Shown piece after piece: positions 15,718 to 22,678 of a DNA stretch of 64,000 nucleotides. Source of the stretch: Muribaculaceae bacterium. Its GTDB lineage: Bacteria > Bacteroidota > Bacteroidia > Bacteroidales > Muribaculaceae. The translations under genes were made by a program, and so were the position numbers. The stretch lies in NCBI GenBank assembly GCA_023663365.1, contig JAMPHP010000001.1, forward strand, positions 1,518,803 to 1,582,802. The letters are read 5' to 3'. Within the stretch, counting starts at the first letter, position 1. Every line of letters starts with the position of its first letter. The notes under the pieces are model-generated. The model was given only the letters and a program-made list of their open reading frames with translations, was not told the DNA's origin and did no database searches.

Positions 15718-17529
15718 ATGAGAAATACACTCACAAACCTGATTACTCACCAGGCAAAAGTCTACGGCGACAGCCACGTGGCACTTAGCACTATCGACGT
15801 GCAGGCCAAAGAATGTCGGCCCACGACCTGGGGCGAGTTCAGGCGCGACGTCGACTGCATGGCCTGTGCTTTTGAGATCATGGGCATAGAGCCGGCCGAC
15901 ATGGTGGCTATCATCGCCAACAACTGCAAGGAAATTCTCATCACCGACTTCGCTTGCTACCGCAACCGCGCCGTGCCGGTATCGATCTACGCCACTTCAA
16001 GCCCCGAGCAGATTGAATATATCATAAAGGATGCCGGAGCCCGCCTTATCGTGGTGGGCGACCAGGCACACTACCGCGCAGCACGCTCCGTGGCTGCCAA
16101 CTGCCCCACCCTCGAGAAAATCATAGTGATTGCCCCCGAGGTGGAGCTCGACGCCGCCGACAACAGCTCGCTCCGCTTCTCCGAGATGCTTGAGCTCGGC
16201 GCCGTGGCTTCGCCTTCGTGCCGTGCCGCAGTCGACCTCCGCACCGCCGAAGCGCGCCCCGACGACATCGCCACCCTCATCTACACCTCCGGCACCACCG
16301 GCGAGCCCAAAGGTGCCGTGCTGCCTCACAGCTGCTTCAACTCGGCGCTCGACACTCACAAGGAGGTGCTGTCGATGCTCTCCGACTCCGATACTTCGGT
16401 CTGCTTCCTCCCTCTGAGCCACATCTTCGAGAAAGCATGGACATACTTCTGCCTCACCATGGGCATGAAGGTGTATATCAACCGCAATCCCAAGGAGATA
16501 CAGGACGCTCTGCCGGTGGCCAAGCCCAACTGCATGTGCAGCGTGCCGCGCTTCTGGGAGAAGGTCTACTCCGCAGTGCAGGATAAAATCAGCCGCATGA
16601 AAGGCCTGCAGAAAATCATGGTGCAGCGTGCCCTCAAGGTGGGTGCCAAGCGCAACCTCGAGTACGCCCGCCTCGGCCTCGAAGCTCCATGGTGGCTCGA
16701 GAAGCAATACCAATTCTTCGACAAACACGTATTCGCCAAAGTGCGCCACGTGATTGGCCTCGACAACGGCACTTTCTTCCCCACCGCGGGCGCTCCGCTG
16801 TCGAACAACATCGTGGAGTTTCTCCACGCCATAGGCATCAACATCGTAGTGGGCTACGGCCTGTCGGAGACAACAGCCACCGTGAGCTGCTTCCCGGCCG
16901 TCGACTACGTGATAGGCACCGTGGGCCTGCCGCTGCCGAATGTGCATGTGAAGATAGGCCCCGACAACGAAATCCTCGTGAAAGGTCCCTCGGTGATGCG
17001 CGGATACTACCGCCGCCCCGAGGAGAACGCCAAAGCCTTCACCGACGACGGCTGGTTCCGAACCGGTGATGCCGGCATCATCGACGAGAACGGTGCAATC
17101 GTGCTCACAGAGCGCATCAAGGACCTCTTCAAGACATCGAATGGCAAGTATATCGCACCTCAGGCCATAGAGAGCCGGTTGGGCGAGGACAAGTATATCG
17201 AGCAGGTGGCCGTGATAGGCGATCAGCGCAAGTACGTCACCGCCATCATCGTGCCTGCCCTCGAGGCACTCAAGGAGTATGCCCGCCGCAAAGGCATAGC
17301 CTACAGCTCGCTCGAAGAGCTCGTGGAGAACTCCGAGATCCGCAAGTTCATCGCCGAGCGCATAGAGCGTATGCAGAAAGGTCTGGCAGGATTCGAGAAA
17401 ATCAAGCGCTTCACGCTGCTGCCCAAAGAGTTCTCCATCGAGGGCGGCGAGCTCACAAACACCTTGAAGATACGCCGTCCGGTCATAAACTCGATGTACG
17501 CCGACCAAATTGAGGCAATGTACTGCTGA
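15718..17529 (+). CDS. long-chain fatty acid--CoA ligase (AMP-forming)
   Basis: A 603-aa ANL-superfamily enzyme that activates fatty acids through an acyl-adenylate. Motifs: TLIYTSGTTGEPKGAVLPH (P-loop), VGYGLSETTATVSC (A5), GWFRTGDAGIIDENGAIVL (A7) and RIKDLFKTSNGKYIAPQAIE (A8 with A10-like lysine region). The size matches Bacteroidetes FadD-type proteins, and no signal peptide is present. I start at the ATG at 15718, just after the TATCTTTG promoter; a frame from 15661 would begin upstream of the transcription start. It is followed by hflX after 59 bp. Confidence 0.92.
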   Translation: MRNTLTNLITHQAKVYGDSHVALSTIDVQAKECRPTTWGEFRRDVDCMACAFEIMGIEPADMVAIIANNCKEILITDFACYRNRAVPVSIYATSSPEQIEYIIKDAGARLIVVGDQAHYRAARSVAANCPTLEKIIVIAPEVELDAADNSSLRFSEMLELGAVASPSCRAAVDLRTAEARPDDIATLIYTSGTTGEPKGAVLPHSCFNSALDTHKEVLSMLSDSDTSVCFLPLSHIFEKAWTYFCLTMGMKVYINRNPKEIQDALPVAKPNCMCSVPRFWEKVYSAVQDKISRMKGLQKIMVQRALKVGAKRNLEYARLGLEAPWWLEKQYQFFDKHVFAKVRHVIGLDNGTFFPTAGAPLSNNIVEFLHAIGINIVVGYGLSETTATVSCFPAVDYVIGTVGLPLPNVHVKIGPDNEILVKGPSVMRGYYRRPEENAKAFTDDGWFRTGDAGIIDENGAIVLTERIKDLFKTSNGKYIAPQAIESRLGEDKYIEQVAVIGDQRKYVTAIIVPALEALKEYARRKGIAYSSLEELVENSEIRKFIAERIERMQKGLAGFEKIKRFTLLPKEFSIEGGELTNTLKIRRPVINSMYADQIEAMYC

Positions 17530-17588
17530 GCGGGCAAACAAGCTGCCCCGGGCAAGTGTTTCAATGCCGTATTAATACACGTAAACGA

Positions 17589-18812
17589 ATGATTGAGAAA
17601 AAATCACTTATAGCGGAAAGCGCAACCCCCGAGCGGGCCATCCTTGTGGGCCTTGTCACCCCCCGCCAGGACGAGGCCAAATCGGCCGAGTACCTTTCCG
17701 AGCTGGCATTTCTGGCCGACACTGCCGGAGCGGAAGCCGTAAAGACTTTCACCCAACGTATGGACTACCCCAACCCGCGCACTTTCGTGGGCAAAGGCAA
17801 GCTCGAGGAGATACGCGCTTTCATCGACGACGACGGCGACATCGCAATGGTGATCTTCGACGATGACCTCTCCACCAAGCAGGTGGCAAACATCGAGCGA
17901 GAGCTCGGCGTGAAAATCCTCGACCGCACTAACCTCATCCTCGACATTTTCGCCAAGCGCGCACAGACGGCCGCCGCCAAGACTCAGGTGGAGCTGGCCC
18001 AGTACCAGTACCTGCTGCCACGACTCACCCGCATGTGGACGCACCTCGAGCGCCAGCGAGGCGGTATCGGTATGCGCGGCCCGGGCGAGACCCAAATCGA
18101 GACCGACCGCCGAATAATCCTCGACCGCATATCGCGCCTCAAGGAAGAGCTGCGCGCCATCGACAAGCAGAAAGCCGTGCAGCGCAAGAACCGCGGCAAG
18201 CTCACCCGCGTAGCTCTCGTAGGATACACCAACGCAGGCAAATCGACCCTGATGAACCTCCTGAGCAAGAGCGATGTATTTGCCGAAAACAAGCTCTTCG
18301 CCACCCTCGACACCACCGTGCGGAAAGTAGTGATCGACAATCTGCCCTTCCTCCTGACTGACACCGTAGGCTTCATCCGCAAGCTGCCCACACATCTTGT
18401 GGACTCTTTCAAGTCGACCCTCGACGAAGTGCGCGAGGCCGACATCCTGGTGCACGTGGTCGATATATCGCACCCCAACTTCGAGGAGCAGATTGAAGTG
18501 GTGGACCGCACGCTCCGCGAGGTGTGCGGCGGCGCCGACAAGCCCATGCTCCTGGTGTTCAACAAAATCGACGCCTACACCTGTGTCCCCAAAGACGCCG
18601 ACGACCTCACCCCGAAGCAGAAGTGCAACATCACACTCGACGAACTCAAATCATCGTGGATGGCACGGATGAACGACAACTGCGTGTTCATCTCCGCCCG
18701 CAAAGGCACCAATATCGACGAGCTCAAGCGGCGCCTCTACGACATGGCACGCGAAATACACCTGGCACGCTTCCCCTACAATGACCTCCTCTACCAGGAT
18801 TATACCGAATGA
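17589..18812 (+). CDS. hflX: GTPase HflX
   Basis: A 407-aa ribosome-associated GTPase that splits stalled or hibernating ribosomes under stress. The HflX N-terminal domain ends in the glycine-rich signature RQRGGIGMRGPGETQIETDR, followed by a coiled-coil linker. The G domain shows GYTNAGKSTLMN (G1), DTVGFIRKLP (G3) and VFNKIDA (G4). I start at the ATG at 17589 (MIEKKSLIAES); the frame extends 11 codons further to a GTG with no conserved residues. It is preceded by the acyl-CoA synthetase and followed by a separate promoter for transketolase. Confidence 0.95.
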   Translation: MIEKKSLIAESATPERAILVGLVTPRQDEAKSAEYLSELAFLADTAGAEAVKTFTQRMDYPNPRTFVGKGKLEEIRAFIDDDGDIAMVIFDDDLSTKQVANIERELGVKILDRTNLILDIFAKRAQTAAAKTQVELAQYQYLLPRLTRMWTHLERQRGGIGMRGPGETQIETDRRIILDRISRLKEELRAIDKQKAVQRKNRGKLTRVALVGYTNAGKSTLMNLLSKSDVFAENKLFATLDTTVRKVVIDNLPFLLTDTVGFIRKLPTHLVDSFKSTLDEVREADILVHVVDISHPNFEEQIEVVDRTLREVCGGADKPMLLVFNKIDAYTCVPKDADDLTPKQKCNITLDELKSSWMARMNDNCVFISARKGTNIDELKRRLYDMAREIHLARFPYNDLLYQDYTE

Positions 18813-18815
18813 GCT

Positions 18816-18847
18816 CTTGCGAAAGTGGAATAAAATTCGTAACTTCG
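18816..18847 (+). promoter_or_regulatory. promoter of transketolase
   Basis: CTTG at 18816-18819 and TAACTTCG at 18840-18847 are 20 bp apart, each one base off the TTTG/TAnnTTTG consensus. The leader would be about 45 bases. Confidence 0.5.
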
Positions 18848-18899
18848 GCCAAAATATCAAGATATACATAACCCAAAACACAAAACGCTCAACATTATA

Positions 18900-20936
18900 A
18901 TGGACAGCAAAACCCTCACACGGGCAGCCGACAACATCCGCATCCTGGCTGCCTCGATGGTAGAACAGGCCAAATCAGGCCACCCCGGCGGCGCTATGGG
19001 CGGCGCTGACTTCGTCAACGTGCTTTACTCCCGCTTTCTGGTCACCGACCCCGACGACCCCACCTGGTTTGCACGCGACCGCTTCTTCCTCGACCCCGGC
19101 CACATGTCGCCGATGCTCTACTCGGTGCTCGCCCTCGCAGGCCACTACACCCTCGACGAGCTCAGCCAGTTCCGCCAGTGGGGCTCTGTCACTCCCGGCC
19201 ATCCCGAAGTCGACCCCGCCCGCGGCGTGGAGAACACCTCAGGCCCACTCGGCCAAGGTCACACCATGGCCGTCGGTTGCGCCATCGCAGAGCGCTTCCT
19301 TGAGGCCCGCTTCGGCAGCGTGGTATCGCACAAGACCTACGCCTTCATCTCCGACGGCGGTATCCAGGAAGAAATCTCGCAGGGAGCAGGCCGCATAGCC
19401 GGCTTCCTCGGCCTGTCGAACCTGATTATGTTCTACGACTGCAACAAGGTGCAGCTCTCCACCATGGTCGATGCCGTCGACACCGAGGACTACGCCGCAA
19501 AGTACCGCGCATGGCACTGGAACGTAATCGAAATCAACGGCAACGACCCCGAAGAAATCGCAAAAGCCATCTGCGCAGCCGAAGCCGAGACTCGCAAGCC
19601 CACTCTCATCATCGGCCACACCACCATGGGTAAGGGTGCCGTAAAAGCCGACGGCGAGAACTTCGAGGGCCAGTGCTCCACACACGGACAGCCCCTGAGC
19701 AAATCGGGTGCCGACTATGCCGCCACCGTGCGCAACCTCGGAGGCGACCCCGAGAAGCCCTGGCAGATTTTCCCCGAGGCTGAGAAGCTCTACGCCGACC
19801 GCCGCGAGGAACTCCGCAAGATTGTGGCTGCCCGCCGTGCCGACTATAAGGCATGGGCCGATGCCAACCCCGCCCTCGCCATCGAGCTCAAAGGCTATCT
19901 CGAAGGCGCACTCCCCGCTATCGACTACACCGCTATAGTACACAAGGCAAACACCTCCACCCGCCAGGCTTCGGCCGACGTGCTCGGCGTGCTCGCCGAG
20001 AAAGTGGGCAACATGATAGTGGCATCGGCCGACCTTGCCAACTCCGACAAGACCGACGGCTTCCTCAAGAAGACACACGCCTTCACTGCCGGCGACTTCT
20101 CGGGCGCTTTCTTCCAGGCCGGTGTGGCTGAGCTCACCATGGCAGCAATCATGAACGGCATCGCCCTCCACGGCGGCGTGATCGGTGCCTGCGGCACTTT
20201 CTTCGTCTTCTCTGACTACATGAAGCCCGCCGTGCGCATGGCAGCCCTCATGGAGCTTCCCGTGAAGTATATCTGGACGCACGACGCATTCCGCGTAGGC
20301 GAGGACGGCCCCACCCACGAACCCGTGGAGCAGGAAGCACAGCTGCGCCTCATGGAGCAGATCGAAAACTTCAGCGGCAAGCCCTCGATGCTCGTGCTCC
20401 GACCCGCCGATGCCGCTGAGACCTCTGTGGCATATAAGATGGCCATGGAGAACAAGCACACACCCACAGCACTCATCCTCTCGCGCCAGGACCTCATGGA
20501 CCTCCCCGCACCCGAAGGATGCACCCGCGCACAGGCAGCTCTCGGTGCCGAGCGTGGTGGCTACACCGTGATTGCCCCCGAGGGCACCCCCGACGTGGTG
20601 CTCGTGGCAAACGGCTCCGAAGTATCGCTCATGGTAGAGACCGCCGCCCTCCTCGAGGCCGACGGCATCCGTGCGGCAGTGGTGTCGATGCCCTCCATAG
20701 GCCTCTTCAACCGCCAGCCCGAGGACTACCTCCTCAGCGTGCTCCCCGCAGGCGTGCCTCAGTTCGGCTGCTCGGCAGGCCTGCCCACCTCACTTGCCAT
20801 GGTGGCCGGCTTCCACGGCGAAGTATTCGGCCTGCGTCGCTTCGGTGCCTCCGCGCCCTACAAGGTGCTCGACGAGAAGTTCGGCTTCACCGCTGCGAAC
20901 ATCTACACCAAAGTCCGCAACTACCTCGGCCGCTAA
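18900..20936 (+). CDS. tkt: transketolase
   Basis: A 678-aa thiamine-diphosphate enzyme of the non-oxidative pentose phosphate pathway, moving two-carbon ketol units between sugar phosphates. All three domains are in one chain: ThDP-binding (VEQAKSGHPGGAMGGAD, GPLGQGHTMAVG, FISDGGIQEEISQGAG), pyrimidine-binding (RVGEDGPTHEPVEQEAQL) and the C-terminal domain (DVVLVANGSEVSLMVETA). Some bacteria split this enzyme into two genes; here it is intact. It has its own promoter and a hairpin directly after the stop. Confidence 0.96.
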   Translation: MDSKTLTRAADNIRILAASMVEQAKSGHPGGAMGGADFVNVLYSRFLVTDPDDPTWFARDRFFLDPGHMSPMLYSVLALAGHYTLDELSQFRQWGSVTPGHPEVDPARGVENTSGPLGQGHTMAVGCAIAERFLEARFGSVVSHKTYAFISDGGIQEEISQGAGRIAGFLGLSNLIMFYDCNKVQLSTMVDAVDTEDYAAKYRAWHWNVIEINGNDPEEIAKAICAAEAETRKPTLIIGHTTMGKGAVKADGENFEGQCSTHGQPLSKSGADYAATVRNLGGDPEKPWQIFPEAEKLYADRREELRKIVAARRADYKAWADANPALAIELKGYLEGALPAIDYTAIVHKANTSTRQASADVLGVLAEKVGNMIVASADLANSDKTDGFLKKTHAFTAGDFSGAFFQAGVAELTMAAIMNGIALHGGVIGACGTFFVFSDYMKPAVRMAALMELPVKYIWTHDAFRVGEDGPTHEPVEQEAQLRLMEQIENFSGKPSMLVLRPADAAETSVAYKMAMENKHTPTALILSRQDLMDLPAPEGCTRAQAALGAERGGYTVIAPEGTPDVVLVANGSEVSLMVETAALLEADGIRAAVVSMPSIGLFNRQPEDYLLSVLPAGVPQFGCSAGLPTSLAMVAGFHGEVFGLRRFGASAPYKVLDEKFGFTAANIYTKVRNYLGR

Positions 20937-20939
20937 TAA

Positions 20940-20975
20940 ATTCGCACCCCAAATGTTAAAATAAGGGGTGCGAAT
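20940..20975 (+). terminator. hairpin after transketolase
   Basis: ATTCGCACCCC (20940-20950) pairs perfectly with GGGGTGCGAAT (20965-20975) across a 14-base AT-rich loop. No immediate U-tract follows, so it may end transcription weakly or protect the 3' end. Confidence 0.65.
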
Positions 20976-21020
20976 GAACTATTTTGCGAATTTTAAGTTA
21001 TAAAATCAAAAAATAATTCG

Positions 21021-21028
21021 TAATTTAG
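21021..21028 (+). promoter_or_regulatory. candidate -7 element of the OmpA-type gene
   Basis: TAATTTAG is one base off TAnnTTTG and lies 54 bp before the ATG. No good upstream partner element was found. Confidence 0.4.
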
Positions 21029-21082
21029 CGCCCTGAAACAATTGGAAACAATATTCATTCATCAAATAAATAGCTAAACTCT

Positions 21083-22303
21083 ATGAAAAAAGCTTCACTC
21101 ATCGCATGTGCTTGCGCGCTCGTTATGGGCGTTCAGGGCCTTGCCGCTCAGGAAGCTGCACAGGAAATCACCTACGTGCAGGATCCTTCGCAAGGTTTGC
21201 TTCTCAACCGTATGAAAGACAACTGGTTTATCACCGTTGAAGGTGGTGCCAGCTTCTACATGGCTGCCAACGGCATCCAGCGCGATGCCGCCGACCGCTT
21301 CATGCCCGCCGGTTCTATCTACGGCGGCAAGTGGTTCTCGCCCGTATTCGGCGGTCGCTTCGGCGTCAACTACCTTGGCCTCAAGGGCTGCGCAGTAGGC
21401 CCCGACTATGTAGGCACTCTCACCGAGACCGTCAAGGGCGGCAAGTACTACAAGACCAAGTACGCTGAAATCGGCCCGGTATTCGACCTCATGATCAACC
21501 TCACCAACTGGTGGTGCGGCTACAAGCCCAACCGCGTGTACAACGCCACCGCTTATGTAGGTGCCGGTGTTTACTTCACCCTTACCCGCCACTATGATGC
21601 AGCAGGCAAGAGCGAAGGCTTCAAGCACACCGACTGCGAAGTAATGACTCTCCGTGCAGGCCTTATCAACACCTTCAAGCTCAACAAGCACATCGACCTC
21701 TCGATCGACCTCCGCGCAAGCGGCCTCAGCTCGCTCCAGAACGAAGGCGGCAAGGGCTGGAACAAGAAAGGTGTTGCCTTCCAGGGCTACCTCGCTCTTA
21801 CCTACAACTTCAACAAGACCGACTGGACTGCTCCCGTCGTTCCCGTTTGCCCCGAACCTGAGAACTGCGACGCTCTCCGCGCTCGCCTCGCTGCCGCCGA
21901 TGCCCGCATCGCCGACCTCGAAGCTCAGCTCAAGGACTGCCTCAGCCGTCCCGTCGAGACCAAAATCGAGAACAACGGTCCTCTCGCCACTGTTTACTAC
22001 CCCATCGGTGTATCGCGCCTCAGCCGCGAGAACCAGCGCGTAGTGAAGGCTATCGCCTACGTTATGACCCAGAACCCCGACAAGAAGTACGTTCTTACCG
22101 GCTGGGCCGACAACTACACCGGCACCGACAACATCAACATGCGTCTGCGTAAGAACCGTGCAGAGGGCGTCCAGAAGCTCCTCGTCCGCAACGGTGTCAA
22201 GGACAGCCAGCTCACCGTTACCACCAACAACGGTAACCTCTCCGACCTCGGTGAGAAGTGTGTAGCTCTCGACCGCGCAGTCACCATCGAAGAAGCTAAA
22301 TAA
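21083..22303 (+). CDS. OmpA-family outer-membrane protein
   Basis: A 406-aa secreted protein with signal peptide MKKASLIACACALVMGVQGLAA. Residues about 40-250 form a beta-rich region with alternating aromatic strands (KWFSPVFGGRFGVNYLGLKG), probably an outer-membrane barrel. A short helical linker follows (CDALRARLAAADARIADLEA). The C-terminal OmpA domain contains KKYVLTGWADNYTGTDNINM and LRKNRAEGVQKLLVRNGV, the peptidoglycan-binding D/R region. Codon choice shifts towards GTT/GCT compared with neighbours, as in highly expressed Bacteroidetes genes. It is monocistronic and ends at a strong terminator. Confidence 0.88.
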   Translation: MKKASLIACACALVMGVQGLAAQEAAQEITYVQDPSQGLLLNRMKDNWFITVEGGASFYMAANGIQRDAADRFMPAGSIYGGKWFSPVFGGRFGVNYLGLKGCAVGPDYVGTLTETVKGGKYYKTKYAEIGPVFDLMINLTNWWCGYKPNRVYNATAYVGAGVYFTLTRHYDAAGKSEGFKHTDCEVMTLRAGLINTFKLNKHIDLSIDLRASGLSSLQNEGGKGWNKKGVAFQGYLALTYNFNKTDWTAPVVPVCPEPENCDALRARLAAADARIADLEAQLKDCLSRPVETKIENNGPLATVYYPIGVSRLSRENQRVVKAIAYVMTQNPDKKYVLTGWADNYTGTDNINMRLRKNRAEGVQKLLVRNGVKDSQLTVTTNNGNLSDLGEKCVALDRAVTIEEAK

Positions 22304-22325
22304 GAATAAACACTTATAGCTCCAG

Positions 22326-22357
22326 GCGCCCGCCCTCATCGGCGGGCGCTTTTTTTT
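22326..22357 (+). terminator. intrinsic terminator of the OmpA-type gene
   Basis: GCGCCCGCC (22326-22334) pairs with GGCGGGCGC (22341-22349), followed by eight T residues. Confidence 0.92.
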
Positions 22358-22413
22358 GTGGGCGCGGCGAGGGCGCCGGCGAGGATATTTCCTGCCGCGA
22401 GGAAACAATCGCC

Positions 22414-22475
22414 GCGAGGGATCTCCGAATCCCTCGCCACCCTTTAGTGGGGTTTCCCAACCCAGGAAAGGTGAA
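22414..22475 (+). repeat. dispersed hairpin repeat, copy A1
   Basis: A 9-bp stem GCGAGGGAT/ATCCCTCGC closes the loop CTCCGA (22414-22437). A conserved tail follows: CACCCTTTAGTGGGGTTTCC, then CAACCCAGGAAAGG. Copy A2 lies inverted 41 bp downstream; relatives are at 42728 and 63937. Confidence 0.85.
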
Positions 22476-22516
22476 GGAACTATTATTCGCCTTTCCGCCA
22501 TGGCATAAATAACCAT

Positions 22517-22578
22517 CTTCGCCTTTCCTGGGTTTGGAAACCCCACTAAAGGATGTGGCGGATAATGAAATCCGCCAC
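22517..22578 (-). repeat. dispersed hairpin repeat, copy A2 (inverted to A1)
   Basis: Read on the minus strand it has a stem GTGGCGGAT/ATCCGCCAC with loop TTCATT, then ATCCTTTAGTGGGGTTTCC and AAACCCAGGAAAGGCGAAG. The tails of A1 and A2 form a long inverted repeat of about 40 bp. The interval 22304-22678 holds this pair and two terminators, and no gene. Confidence 0.85.
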
Positions 22579-22619
22579 GGCGATATCCACCACGGCGTAA
22601 ACGGCGTAAAGAGCGCACC

Positions 22620-22653
22620 AAAAAAAGTCCCTGCCGCATCGCGCGGCAGGGAC
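22620..22653 (-). terminator. intrinsic terminator of the BspA-like gene
   Basis: On the minus strand GTCCCTGCCGC and GCGGCAGGGAC form an 11-bp stem (22627-22637 with 22643-22653), followed by seven T residues at 22626-22620. Confidence 0.92.
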
Positions 22654-22678
22654 TGCGAGGATATAGGGGAGATTGAGA

